Positions 24,907 through 33,449 of a stretch of 64,000 nucleotides of DNA are shown in pieces. The position numbers and the translations under genes were made by a program. Under the pieces are notes generated by a model. The model searched no databases and was not told where the DNA came from. It saw only the letters and a list, made by a program, of their open reading frames with translations. How positions within the stretch are numbered: position 1 is the stretch's first letter; each line of letters begins with the position of its first letter. This DNA is from JASJAR01 sp038530285 (GTDB lineage: Bacteria; Pseudomonadota; Alphaproteobacteria; Rhodobacterales; Rhodobacteraceae): the NCBI GenBank assembly GCA_038530285.1, contig JBCBCY010000001.1, positions 1 to 64,000 on the forward strand, read 5' to 3'.

Positions 24907-25156
24907 CGTTCAGGCGCCCTCCTTGTGTCGCACCAAGCAGGTTTGCCCGGCCGTGCGCCTCTTCCAATGCCCGGCCGCTCCGGTAGAAATGTTGGTCAAA
25001 GACGAGGGGCGCCGCTTTGGTCTTGACCGCGCCAGTGCCCCGGGCCGCCGGCGAAGTCTCGCTCTGTCGCGGCGTTAGGTTTGTATTAACCATCTTTTCG
25101 CCGCATCCTGCGGGTAGGGAGCGTGCCCAGGGGGCGCGCGAGGGACAGCGGTATCA
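24907..25156. other. Intergenic region before the Hint-domain gene
   Basis: About 250 bases without a convincing gene on either strand. An A/T-richer patch (GGTTTGTATTAACC near 25078-25091) may belong to the promoter of the Hint-domain gene. The Shine-Dalgarno region gagggacagcgg precedes 25157. Confidence 0.35.
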
Positions 25157-26242
25157 ATGGCACGCATCAGCGAGCTACATTATTCGAATGCCTACTCCAA
25201 CAGCTCTGGCGTGTCCGAGTTTCTGGAGATCGCATTGGAACCGGGCGAGGATCCCGCCGACTTCACCGTGGGCTTTTACAACTCGAACCCGCCCGCACAG
25301 ACCGCCAATCAAGGCCTCGCCGTCACGCTCAATGATCCCGATGTTTCGGTCACCTATGACGCGGACGCCGATACCTTCGTCTATGTGATTTCTGAGGATG
25401 ACTTCCCCATCTTGTTGACAGATCCCGACGGCGGCGGGTCAACGAATTACGAAGCCTTCGCGCTTGTGAACACGGCCACGGGGACCGTGATAGATTTTTA
25501 TGACATCGGCGGCGGTGTCCAGGAAATGACCGCCCTTGATGGCGTCGCCGCCGGCGCGGTGTCTGAAAACCTTGCCGTGCCGACCGGGCCCAACTCGGCC
25601 ACCTATTCGCTGCAATTCAACAAGCCGGACCCCGACACGCTTTCGTATGAAACGGTTGATCCCGGCGATGCTGGCGCGATTTGTTTTGCAGCAGGTTCGC
25701 AGATAGCAACGCCGCAGGGCCCCCGGGCGGTTGAAACGCTGGCCCCGGGCGACAGGGTGCTGACGACCGACGCCGGGGATGAACCCATCATCTGGACAGG
25801 CCGGCAGATTGTGAAGGCCGCAGGACCGCTCGCCCCGATAGAGTTTGCTCCGGGCGCACTTGGCAACACCGCACCTTTGCGACTGTCTCCCCAGCACCGG
25901 GTCTTGCAACGCGGCCCGGCGGTTGAGCTGATGTTTGCGCGGCCTGAAATCCTTGTTCCGGCGCACCGGCTTCTGGGCCTGCCCGGCGTGACGCGCAGGC
26001 CTTCGGTCGACGTGACCTATTGCCATTTTCTTTTGGCCCGCCACCGGCTTGTCTGGGCCGAAGGGGCCGTGTGCGAAAGCTTTTACCCAGGCGACGTGGC
26101 CCTTGGCACCCTTTCGGGCCGCGCACGCTGTGATCTCTTGGCGCGCCTTCGCGACCCGGCCGCCGGCCTTGGCGCATTCGGTCCCACCGCTCGTCCGGTC
26201 GAAGACGGTCGCGCCACCCGCGCCTTGGTTTGCGCCGGTTAG
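25157..26242 (+). CDS. Hint-domain (Hint_2 type) protein
   Basis: 361 residues. The N-terminal half (residues 1-170) is acidic and beta-rich without a signal peptide, resembling extracellular adhesin-like or lamin-tail-like domains common in Rhodobacterales. A Hint_2-type domain begins at about Cys176 in ICFAAGSQIATPQGPRAVETLAPGDRV, continues with RLSPQHRVL and ends LLARHRLVWAEGAVCESFYPGD. Hint folds are related to inteins and hedgehog autoprocessing domains, and the Cys at the domain start and the His in SPQHRV are the expected catalytic positions. Export route and processing are unknown. Confidence 0.85.
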   Translation: MARISELHYSNAYSNSSGVSEFLEIALEPGEDPADFTVGFYNSNPPAQTANQGLAVTLNDPDVSVTYDADADTFVYVISEDDFPILLTDPDGGGSTNYEAFALVNTATGTVIDFYDIGGGVQEMTALDGVAAGAVSENLAVPTGPNSATYSLQFNKPDPDTLSYETVDPGDAGAICFAAGSQIATPQGPRAVETLAPGDRVLTTDAGDEPIIWTGRQIVKAAGPLAPIEFAPGALGNTAPLRLSPQHRVLQRGPAVELMFARPEILVPAHRLLGLPGVTRRPSVDVTYCHFLLARHRLVWAEGAVCESFYPGDVALGTLSGRARCDLLARLRDPAAGLGAFGPTARPVEDGRATRALVCAG

Positions 26243-26310
26243 CGCGCGCCCGGTTGCTCTTGGCCGCGTGACCCGGTAGCAGACCCTCGACCCAGGGTTC
26301 GGAGACCGCC

Positions 26311-27384
26311 ATGCAAGATCTGCGCGACAAATACCTATCGCTCATCAACGCCGCCGGTGATGAAACGGCTTTGGAAGACCTGCGCGTCGCCGCTGTCGGC
26401 AAAAAGGGCGAGATCAGCCTGAAAATGCGCGAACTTGGCAAGATGACGGCCGAGGAACGTCAGGTCGCCGGTCCCGCCCTGAACGCTCTGAAGGACGAGG
26501 TGAACGCGGCGCTGAGCGCAAAGAAGGCCGCGCTTGAGGATGCCGCTTTGGATGCGCGACTGGCCGACGAATGGCTCGATGTGACCCTGCCCGCGCGGCC
26601 GCGTGGTGTGGGCAGTATCCACCCCGTCCCGCAGGTGATGGATGAGATCACCGCGATCTTCGCCGATATGGGATTTTCGGTCGCCGAAGGTCCCCAGATT
26701 GAAACCGATTGGTACAATTTCGACGCGCTCAACATGCCCGCGCACCATTCGGCCCGGGCCGAGATGGACACGTTCTATATGGCCCGCGCCGAGGGCGACG
26801 ACCGGCCGCCCCATGTGCTGCGCACGCATACCTCGCCCGTGCAAATCCGCTCGTTGCAAGACAACGGCGCGCCCATTCGCATCATCGCACCGGGCCGGAC
26901 CTACCGCGCGGATTATGACCAGACCCATACGCCGATGTTTCACCAGTTCGAAGGTTTGGCCATCGACAAAGACATCTCGATGGCGAACCTCAAATGGGTG
27001 CTCGAAGAATTCGCCGCCGCATTTTTCGAAGTCGACAAGATTGAAGTCCGTTTCCGCGCCTCGCACTTTCCGTTCACCGAACCCTCGGCCGAGATTGATT
27101 TTCGCTGCTCCTGGGTCGACGGCAAATTGCGTCTGGGCGAAGGCGACGATTGGCTGGAAGCGGGCGGGTCGGGCATGGTGCACCCCAATGTGCTGCGGGC
27201 CGCGGGCGTGGACCCCGACGCCTATCAGGGCTTTGCCTTTGGCCTAGGGATCGACCGGCTGGCGATGCTGAAATACGGCATTCCCGATCTGCGCGCGTTT
27301 TTTGAATCTGACCTGCGCTGGTTAAAGCATTACGGCTTTGCGTCCCTGGCGGTGCCGACGACCTATGGCGGGTTGTCGAAGTAA
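26311..27384 (+). CDS. pheS: Phenylalanyl-tRNA synthetase alpha subunit
   Basis: 357 residues. Catalytic subunit of the alpha2-beta2 class II synthetase that charges tRNA-Phe. Order: N-terminal coiled-coil tRNA-binding region (about 1-90), motif 1 around HPVPQVMDEI, motif 2 HTSPVQIRSL...RTYRADYDQTHTPMFHQFEGL and motif 3 GFAFGLGIDRLAMLKYGIPDLR. Preceded by ggagaccgcc. Unlike many bacteria, pheT does not follow directly; two small genes lie between. Confidence 0.97.
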   Translation: MQDLRDKYLSLINAAGDETALEDLRVAAVGKKGEISLKMRELGKMTAEERQVAGPALNALKDEVNAALSAKKAALEDAALDARLADEWLDVTLPARPRGVGSIHPVPQVMDEITAIFADMGFSVAEGPQIETDWYNFDALNMPAHHSARAEMDTFYMARAEGDDRPPHVLRTHTSPVQIRSLQDNGAPIRIIAPGRTYRADYDQTHTPMFHQFEGLAIDKDISMANLKWVLEEFAAAFFEVDKIEVRFRASHFPFTEPSAEIDFRCSWVDGKLRLGEGDDWLEAGGSGMVHPNVLRAAGVDPDAYQGFAFGLGIDRLAMLKYGIPDLRAFFESDLRWLKHYGFASLAVPTTYGGLSK

Positions 27385-27420
27385 ACCTTCCCTTAACCAA
27401 GACCGTGGAAATTCGGGGCC

Positions 27421-27660
27421 ATGCAAAACCGCAATGGCCCCCTTTCGCCGGATGTTTGGATCCAGGACCTGTTTTCAAGCAAAGCCGTTTGCCAGGGCGG
27501 GGTCATTCGCCGCAAAGCCCGCGACATCGAACGTTTCGCAGGCATGGACAGGTTCATGGCAGAAATCGACAGGCGCGGCTTTCAGGTGGCCGAGAACAGC
27601 GGACAGATCGTGATTTTCTGCAATCGTGCCCCGGTGCGGTTCTTGACCCCGCTTTCTTGA
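27421..27660 (+). CDS. Small soluble protein between pheS and pheT
   Basis: 79 residues with no recognised domain. Sequence is basic and mixed alpha/beta (VIRRKARDIERFAGMDRFMAEIDRRGFQVAENSGQIVIFCNRAP), suggesting a compact soluble fold. It follows pheS after 36 bases and shows the core codon pattern. Its stop codon is inside a strong hairpin. I recall similar short proteins in this position in relatives but cannot verify that here. Confidence 0.65.
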   Translation: MQNRNGPLSPDVWIQDLFSSKAVCQGGVIRRKARDIERFAGMDRFMAEIDRRGFQVAENSGQIVIFCNRAPVRFLTPLS

Positions 27661-27694
27661 AAAGAAAGCGTTCTGAAATCTTTTCAAGATTTCG
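27650..27694. repeat. Two tandem perfect hairpins between convergent genes
   Basis: First hairpin: CGCTTTCTT (27650-27658), loop GAAA, AAGAAAGCG (27663-27671). Second: GAAATCTT (27676-27683), loop TTC, AAGATTTC (27687-27694). Both stems are perfect. They lie between the small plus-strand gene and the small minus-strand gene and may act as a bidirectional 3'-end element. Neither has a classical U-tract. Confidence 0.5.
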
Positions 27695-27724
27695 CGCCCC
27701 GTCCAACGGTATCGACCATGGCCC

Positions 27725-27898
27725 CTACCGCTCACAGCCGAAAAACCCGGCCATCCCGCCGCAGTTTTGCTTGTGGCTATCCATGACGACCCGGGTCGGG
27801 CCATTGTCATTCTCGGCCTTCATCCCGATGCCGTAGACGCCCACCAAACTCAAAATCAATGCACCGATGGCGAGCGGCCCAAGTCCTGGCTCTTCCAT
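27725..27898 (-). CDS. Small single-pass membrane protein
   Basis: 57 residues from ATG 27898. One hydrophobic helix (LAIGALILSLVGVYGIG, about residues 8-24) and a short polar tail with two cysteines (NCGGMAGFFGC). The in-frame extension to 27970 would cover a repeat pair in the promoter region, so the short form is preferred. It is divergent from pheT. No family recognised; support is moderate. Confidence 0.5.
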   Translation of the reverse strand: MEEPGLGPLAIGALILSLVGVYGIGMKAENDNGPTRVVMDSHKQNCGGMAGFFGCER

Positions 27899-27931
27899 GG
27901 TTTCATCCCCGCGCTGCGCCCCCGCAACCCA

Positions 27932-27977
27932 TGTACAAAATGTATTTTGGGGGGTCTGATTCTTGTACAAAACGTAT
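27932..27977. promoter_or_regulatory. Two direct copies of TGTACAAAAYGTAT, 32 bp apart
   Basis: TGTACAAAATGTAT (27932-27945) and TGTACAAAACGTAT (27964-27977) differ at one base and start 32 bases apart, three helical turns. They occupy the divergent region between the small membrane gene and pheT. This arrangement suggests cooperative binding of a regulator on one DNA face. The regulator is unknown. Confidence 0.5.
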
Positions 27978-28054
27978 CAAAACGCGCGGATTGGGCAGAA
28001 CTCTGCCCACAATCGCCCTTTGCGCGCGGTGAAACCCGCCGACGTATCGCCCCC

Positions 28055-28082
28055 TTTCACCGCCTGCCACCCATGCTATAAG
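28055..28082 (+). promoter_or_regulatory. Possible pheT promoter
   Basis: TTTCAC (28055-28060), 16 bases, TATAAG (28077-28082). The -10 is good, the -35 weak. It implies that pheT is transcribed from its own short leader and not from pheS. Confidence 0.4.
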
Positions 28083-28107
28083 CCCGCGACCAAAACGCGA
28101 GCACCCC

Positions 28108-30504
28108 ATGAAATTCACCCTGTCCTGGCTGAAAGAGCATCTTACCACTGAGGCCTCGGTTGACGAAATCGCCGAGACCCTCACCGATCTCGGGCTGGAG
28201 GTTGAGGAGGTCGCTAACCCCCTTGAAAAGCTTGCAGGATTCACGCTTGGCAAGGTCATCAAAGCCGAACAACACCCCGATGCTGACCGGCTGCGGGTCT
28301 GCCAGGTGGCCACCGATCAGGGCCAAAAGCAGATCATCTGCGGGGCGCCGAATGCGCGGGCAGGCATCACGGTCGTTGTGGCCCATCCGGGAACTTACGT
28401 GCCCGGCATCGACACCACCATCCAGGTCGGCAAAATCCGCGGCGTCGAAAGCCACGGGATGATGTGTTCGGAACGCGAAATGGAACTTTCCGACGAACAT
28501 GATGGAATCATTGAGCTTTCTTCGGGCGAAGTGGGCGACAGTTTTGCCGATTACCTCGCCCGACATGACCCTGCCAAGGTCGATTCCGTGATCGAGATTG
28601 CGATCACGCCCAACCGGGGCGACGCGTTGGGTGTCCGCGGCATTGCGCGCGATTTGGCCGCGCGCGGCCTTGGGGTGCTGATCGAAAAGCCCATCGAGCC
28701 TGTGACCGGCAGTTTCCCATGCCCCATCGCAGTCAGCATCGACGAAGACACTTTGGAACACGCACCGGTCTTTGCGGGTCGCGTGATCCGTGGCGTGAAA
28801 AACGGGCCGAGCCCGGCCTGGCTGCAGGCGAAACTGAAGGCCATCGGGCTCAGACCGATCTCGGCGCTGGTGGACATCACCAACTATTTCACCTTCGACC
28901 AAAACCGGCCCTTGCACGTCTTTGACGCCGACAAGGTAAAGGGCGATCTGCGGGTCCATCTGGCCCAAGGCGGCGAAGAGCTTCTAGCGCTTGATGAAAA
29001 AACCTACAGTTTTGCGCCGGGCCATGTGGTGATTTCCGATGATGCGGGCGTGGAATCCATCGCCGGGATCATGGGCGGCGAGGTATCAGGCTGTACCGAA
29101 GACACGGTGAATGTGTTTTTGGAATCCGCCTACTGGAACCCTGTGACAACGGCCCTGACCGCACGCGACCTGAAGATCAACTCGGATGCGAAATACCGGT
29201 TCGAACGCGGGGTCGACCCTGAGTTCACATTGCCGGGGTTGGAAGCGGCGACCGCCATGGTGCTTGAGCTTTGTGGCGGCGCGGCGTCCGACGTCGTGGC
29301 CGCGGGCGCTGTGCCGGACACCGACCGGGCCTACAAGCTGGATACAAAGCGGATCGAAAGCCTTGTGGGGATGTCGCTGCCCGATGCCGAACAACGTGCC
29401 ACGCTTGAAGCCTTGGGCTTCCGTTTGAACGGCGACATGGCGCATCCGCCCTCCTGGCGGTCGGACGTGCTGGGCGAGGCTGATCTGGTCGAGGAGGTCG
29501 CGCGCATTGCCTCACTCACCAAGCTTGAACCCAAGCCTCTGCCGCGTACATCCGTGGGCGTGGCCCGACCCATTCTGACCACGGCCCAGAAGCGCGAGCG
29601 GATTGCCCGGCGCACGGTGGCAGCCCTTGGGTACAACGAATGCGTGACCTATAGCTTCATCGATCAAGCCTCGGCCGCGCTGTTTGGTGGCGGTGATGAG
29701 GCAACGCGGCTGGAAAACCCGATTTCATCTGAGATGTCGCATATGCGGCCCGCACTTTTGCCGGGTCTGTTGCAGGCGGCCAAGCGCAACCAGGCGCGCG
29801 GCTTTGCTGATCTGGCGTTGTTTGAGGTTGGTGCTGCCTTCCATGGCGGTGAGCCGGGCGAGCAGCACGCGCTGGCCTCTGGCCTGATCGTGGGTCGGAC
29901 TGGGCCGCGCGACCCCCATGGCGCGCGCCGGGCGGTCGATGTCTACGACGTGAAGGCGGATGCCGAAGCGGTCCTGTTGGCCCTTGGTGCGCCAGCGAAA
30001 GTCCAGATCCTGCGCGGCGCGCAAGGCTGGTGGCATCCCGGGCGGCACGGAAAAGTCTGCCTTGGTCCGAAAAAGGTGCTGGGCGTGTTTGGCGAATTGC
30101 ACCCCAAGGTCCTGCGCGCGATGGACGTCAAAGGTCCTGCGATGGCCTTCACGATCTGGCCTGACGAGGTGCCTGAGCCGCGCAGTACCGGCCCGGACCG
30201 CGCCGCCTTGGCCCTATCGGACCTGCAAGCGGTGGAACGCGATTTCGCCTTTGTGCTGGATGCCGACGTGGACGCGCTTGCGGTCGTGAACGCCGCCCAG
30301 GGCGCCGACAAGGTGCTGATTGAAACCGTGTCGGTCTTTGATGAGTTCATTGGCGGCAGCCTTGGCGAGGGCAAGAAGTCACTGGCCATCGCCGTGCGGT
30401 TGCAGACGACCGAAAAGACCCTGACCGAGGAAGAGATTGAAGCGGTGGGTGCCAAGATCGTTGAGAAGGTGACCAAAGCCACCGGAGGCGTACTGCGGGG
30501 TTAA
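28108..30504 (+). CDS. pheT: Phenylalanyl-tRNA synthetase beta subunit
   Basis: 798 residues, normal family length. Domain order: N-terminal B1/tRNA-binding EMAP-type domain (about 39-150, GAPNARAG), B3/B4 editing domain (about 200-370; ITNYFTFDQNRPLHVFDADKV), B5 domain (about 400-475), catalytic-like core domains with YNECVTYSFID and ENPISSEMSHMRPALLPGLL, and the C-terminal ferredoxin-fold anticodon-binding domain (about 700-798; SDLQAVERDFAFVLD). Partner of PheS. The start follows gcgagcacccc. Confidence 0.97.
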   Translation: MKFTLSWLKEHLTTEASVDEIAETLTDLGLEVEEVANPLEKLAGFTLGKVIKAEQHPDADRLRVCQVATDQGQKQIICGAPNARAGITVVVAHPGTYVPGIDTTIQVGKIRGVESHGMMCSEREMELSDEHDGIIELSSGEVGDSFADYLARHDPAKVDSVIEIAITPNRGDALGVRGIARDLAARGLGVLIEKPIEPVTGSFPCPIAVSIDEDTLEHAPVFAGRVIRGVKNGPSPAWLQAKLKAIGLRPISALVDITNYFTFDQNRPLHVFDADKVKGDLRVHLAQGGEELLALDEKTYSFAPGHVVISDDAGVESIAGIMGGEVSGCTEDTVNVFLESAYWNPVTTALTARDLKINSDAKYRFERGVDPEFTLPGLEAATAMVLELCGGAASDVVAAGAVPDTDRAYKLDTKRIESLVGMSLPDAEQRATLEALGFRLNGDMAHPPSWRSDVLGEADLVEEVARIASLTKLEPKPLPRTSVGVARPILTTAQKRERIARRTVAALGYNECVTYSFIDQASAALFGGGDEATRLENPISSEMSHMRPALLPGLLQAAKRNQARGFADLALFEVGAAFHGGEPGEQHALASGLIVGRTGPRDPHGARRAVDVYDVKADAEAVLLALGAPAKVQILRGAQGWWHPGRHGKVCLGPKKVLGVFGELHPKVLRAMDVKGPAMAFTIWPDEVPEPRSTGPDRAALALSDLQAVERDFAFVLDADVDALAVVNAAQGADKVLIETVSVFDEFIGGSLGEGKKSLAIAVRLQTTEKTLTEEEIEAVGAKIVEKVTKATGGVLRG

Positions 30505-30509
30505 TCGCA

Positions 30510-30878
30510 ATGCTTCCTCAAATCCTGGAGGCCAGTTTGCAAGATTTACTTCGTGCTCTGGCCATCTTTATGCCGATCGTTGTCTTCTGGGTTTTGATTT
30601 TTTATTGGGCGTTTCGATCGACTGGTTTGGGTATACGTAAAGGTAAGTGGGCATTGGGAAGCCCTCGATCCCCATTGTCTTACTTCCTGGTGAGTGCCGC
30701 GGCACGCTATGCGGGTTACGACGACCGTAAGTGCTACGAAAATTTTTGTCGGTACGGAAAGTCGGCTGACCTGCCAGTCCCAGTGCAACGGTACCTTTTA
30801 CGACTACAAAGGCTTGCAGTGTTTGCTTTGGGGTTTGTTCTACTATCATCGGCGGCGTCTATGATGCTTCTTGATTAG
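30510..30878 (+). CDS. Small membrane protein after pheT
   Basis: 122 residues, two hydrophobic segments (about 15-35 and 100-120) flanking a basic cytoplasmic-type middle part with two cysteines (KCYENFCRYG). It starts five bases after the pheT stop. Third codon positions are more A/T-rich than in pheT, suggesting recent arrival or a poorly expressed gene. No family recognised. Confidence 0.55.
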   Translation: MLPQILEASLQDLLRALAIFMPIVVFWVLIFYWAFRSTGLGIRKGKWALGSPRSPLSYFLVSAAARYAGYDDRKCYENFCRYGKSADLPVPVQRYLLRLQRLAVFALGFVLLSSAASMMLLD

Positions 30879-30886
30879 GCGCACGG

Positions 30887-31549
30887 TTAAGTCAAATGAC
30901 AGAGCGCGGCGCGGCCCACGGGTGTGGCGCCGTAGACCCCGCGTTCGACGCGTTCAAACCAGCCGTAGTGGTCGTCGGCCATGATCTGGCGGGCCTTGTC
31001 GACGCCGGTGGTCCGCGCCACCTCGCTGGCCTTGGTGGGGGCGGCTGCGACAACCGCGAGACATCGCAAGGCATCCTGCCGGTAAGCGGTCATCACCTTG
31101 CCACGGGTGCCACCTTGGGTCGGGTCGCCTTCGCGGCGGGCAAACTCGCGCAACAGCCGACCCTTGCGCGGCGCGGACTTGCGCGGCGCAAAGGGGCCAG
31201 GATCTAGGTGGGTTTCGACGAAACCGTCCTTCATGCGCACCGACATCAGCCCCAGGCCCAAACGGCGACAAAGCCCCTTGTTGGCTTTCAACGCGGCCTG
31301 CCAGCGCCGCCCGGACCCGCGCGGAACCGCCAGATAGACCCAATCGGTCAGCTTCTGGCGTTCAATTCCCTGATGCACCAGGGCCAGCGAGAACCCGGTC
31401 TTCAATTCGACCACCACGGGGTCTTCGCCCGCGCGCATGGCCACCACATCGGCCGAGGCAATCTCGCCTTTCACCTCAAACCCCATGGCTTCAAGATGCG
31501 CCTTTACGGGCGGATAAAGATCCGTTTCGCGCGGTGTGTCCTGGCCCAT
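30887..31549 (-). CDS. DUF2161 family protein (PD-(D/E)XK-like)
   Basis: 220 residues. The family is annotated as a putative phosphodiesterase. The N-terminal part shows a restriction-endonuclease-like pattern: ADVVAM followed by VVVELKTGF (D...E-x-K), then a helical region and a C-terminal winged-helix-like segment (TKASEVARTTGVDKARQIMADDHYGWFERVERGVYGAT). Start 31549 is chosen at MGQDTPRETDLYPPVK, the family N-terminus. Biological role unknown. Confidence 0.8.
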   Translation of the reverse strand: MGQDTPRETDLYPPVKAHLEAMGFEVKGEIASADVVAMRAGEDPVVVELKTGFSLALVHQGIERQKLTDWVYLAVPRGSGRRWQAALKANKGLCRRLGLGLMSVRMKDGFVETHLDPGPFAPRKSAPRKGRLLREFARREGDPTQGGTRGKVMTAYRQDALRCLAVVAAAPTKASEVARTTGVDKARQIMADDHYGWFERVERGVYGATPVGRAALCHLT

Positions 31550-31624
31550 ACTGCTCGTGCGACGCGGGTTTGCTTTACGGCCCTCGCGCCTTATCCTTTG
31601 GTCGAAGTTTAAAGAGGAGGTCCC

Positions 31625-32095
31625 ATGACGCTCAAGGTTTATCTGTCGGGTGAGATTCATACCGATTGGCGCGAACAGATCATCGAAGGTGCGGCGGGGC
31701 TCGATGTGCAATTCAACGCGCCTGTGACCGATCATGCCGCGTCCGATGATTGCGGTGTCGCGATCCTGGGGGGCGAGCCGGACAAGTACTGGCACGACCA
31801 CAAAGGCGCGATGGTCAATGCGATCCGGACCCGCAAGGGGATTGAGGATGCCGACGTGGTCGTGGTGCGCTTTGGCGAAAAATACCGCCAGTGGAATGCC
31901 GCGTTTGATGCCGGTTACGCCGCCGCACTGGGCAAATCGCTGATCGTCGTGCAGATGGCAGAACACCAGCACGCCTTGAAGGAAGTTGATGCGGCCGCCC
32001 TGGCTGTCACCGAGGACCCGCGCAAGGTCGCTGACATTCTGCGCTATGTGCTGACCGGGCGGCTGCCCGATCAGGCAGCCGCCGCGGCAGAATAA
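31625..32095 (+). CDS. YtoQ family protein
   Basis: 156 residues, complete. Family with a nucleoside 2-deoxyribosyltransferase-like fold and no established activity. Characteristic segments: KVYLSGEIHTDWREQI at the N-terminus, PVTDHAASDDCGVAILG, KGAMVNAIRTRKGIEDADVVVVRFGEKYRQWNAAFDAGYAAALGKSLI. A strong aaagaggaggtccc site precedes the ATG. The stop abuts the convergent GST stop. Confidence 0.88.
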   Translation: MTLKVYLSGEIHTDWREQIIEGAAGLDVQFNAPVTDHAASDDCGVAILGGEPDKYWHDHKGAMVNAIRTRKGIEDADVVVVRFGEKYRQWNAAFDAGYAAALGKSLIVVQMAEHQHALKEVDAAALAVTEDPRKVADILRYVLTGRLPDQAAAAAE

Positions 32096-32797
32096 TCAAC
32101 CTTCGCGCGGTGGGATGTTGCGGCCCTTCTGGACGGCGGGCCGGGCCATGAACCGGTCGACATAGGCGATGACCTTGGGGTGGTTGTCCCAGCCGACCAT
32201 GTCCTTGGCCCCGTAGAACTCCAGCGCGGCAAGCCACGGCGCAATGGCGATGTCGGCGATGGAAAACGCGCCCGTTACCCATTCGCGCCCGTCCGACAGA
32301 TGGGTTTCAAGCACATTCAACAGCCGCTTTGCCTCGCCCACGTAACGCTCACGCGGGCGGGGGTCGTCGATCTCGGCGCCGGCGAATTTCACGAAGAACC
32401 CGACCTGACCGAACATCGGGCCAAGACCACCCATCTGCCACATCAGCCATTTCAGGGTTTCGTATTTCTGGGCGCCTTCACCGATCAGCTTGCCGGTCTT
32501 TTCGGCCAGGTAGACCAGGATCGCACCGCTTTCGAACAGTTCCACCGTGCTGCCGCCCGGTCCATTGGGGTCGATGATCGCGGGGATCTTGTTGTTGGGC
32601 GAAAGCGACAGGAATTCGGGGCTTTTGACATCTGCGTCAGACAGCGTGACCAAGTGAGGTTCATAGGCAAGGCCGAGTTCCTCGAGTGCGATGGAGATTT
32701 TCACGCCGTTGGGCGTCGGGAAGGAATAAAGTTGGATGCGGTCGGGGTGTTGGCTGGGCCAGCGTTTGCCGATCGGGTGGGTGTCGAGCGCGGTCAT
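32096..32797 (-). CDS. Glutathione S-transferase, YghU/YfcG-like
   Basis: 233 residues. The thioredoxin-like N-terminal domain contains the TPNGVK segment typical of the disulfide-bond-reductase type of GST (YfcG, YghU), then NNKIPAIIDP with the cis-proline and FESGAILVYLAEKTG, which binds the glutathione gamma-glutamyl group. The all-helical C-terminal domain holds the N-capping FSIADIAIAPW motif. The substrate cannot be deduced. The ATG at 32797 is preceded by aaaggcacc on the minus strand. Confidence 0.88.
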   Translation of the reverse strand: MTALDTHPIGKRWPSQHPDRIQLYSFPTPNGVKISIALEELGLAYEPHLVTLSDADVKSPEFLSLSPNNKIPAIIDPNGPGGSTVELFESGAILVYLAEKTGKLIGEGAQKYETLKWLMWQMGGLGPMFGQVGFFVKFAGAEIDDPRPRERYVGEAKRLLNVLETHLSDGREWVTGAFSIADIAIAPWLAALEFYGAKDMVGWDNHPKVIAYVDRFMARPAVQKGRNIPPREG

Positions 32798-32935
32798 GAG
32801 GTGCCTTTCGTTGCGTCACCTTTTGCAGATAATCGCTCATTGCTCAGGGTAAACAGTTGTTCATGTGCGAAAACATGTTAACCAACCTGCGCAAAGTCGC
32901 ACAAAGCGGCGGATAGAAGAGGGGGCCGTTGGCCA

Positions 32936-33310
32936 ATGCTGAACGAATTCAAAGATTTTATTGCAAAAGGCAATGTCATGGACATGGCCGTGGGGATCAT
33001 TATCGGTGCGGCATTTACCGCGATCGTGACATCGCTGGTTGATGATTTGATTACGCCGCTGATCGGGATTTTCATGGGCGGGATCGACTTTTCGGGTCTG
33101 TCGGCAAGCGTCGGTGAAGCCGTCTTCACCTATGGCAACTTCATCATGGCCCTGATCAACTTCCTGATCATCGCCTGGGTCGTTTTCATTCTGGTCAAGA
33201 TGGTCAATCGGATGAAAGCCGAGGAGGAACCTGCTGAAGAAGAGCCAGCCGGCCCAACCTCGGAAGAGCTGCTTGCTGAAATCCGTGATGCGCTGAAAGC
33301 CCAAGGCTGA
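32936..33310 (+). CDS. mscL: Large-conductance mechanosensitive channel MscL
   Basis: 124 residues. Homopentameric inner-membrane safety valve that opens on hypo-osmotic shock. TM1 near residues 14-40 (DMAVGIIIGAAFTAIVTSLVDDLITP) carries the family signature, and TM2 lies near 68-90 (YGNFIMALINFLIIAWVVFILVKMVN). The C-terminal helix bundle (SEELLAEIRDAL) is complete. Single gene with its own terminator. Confidence 0.96.
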   Translation: MLNEFKDFIAKGNVMDMAVGIIIGAAFTAIVTSLVDDLITPLIGIFMGGIDFSGLSASVGEAVFTYGNFIMALINFLIIAWVVFILVKMVNRMKAEEEPAEEEPAGPTSEELLAEIRDALKAQG

Positions 33311-33328
33311 ACGCTTAAAACCGAACGC

Positions 33329-33364
33329 AAGGGCGCCGGATCGCGGGTTCGGCGCCCTTTCTTT
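33329..33364 (+). terminator. Rho-independent terminator of mscL
   Basis: AAGGGCGCCG (33329-33338) pairs with CGGCGCCCTT (33350-33359), loop of 11 bases, followed by TCTTT. It stands 18 bases after the mscL stop. Confidence 0.8.
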
Positions 33365-33449
33365 ATGCCTGGAACGCGACGAAACTTGTGGTGAATTGGT
33401 AAACCTTCGACGATTGTTCTGCCAAACCACATTTTCTTCGGAGTTTCGT

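Noticed and set aside
24737..25093. Minus-strand frame of 118 codons after rplT
   Set aside because: It runs across the rplT terminator and the end of rplT, and shows no family or start signal.
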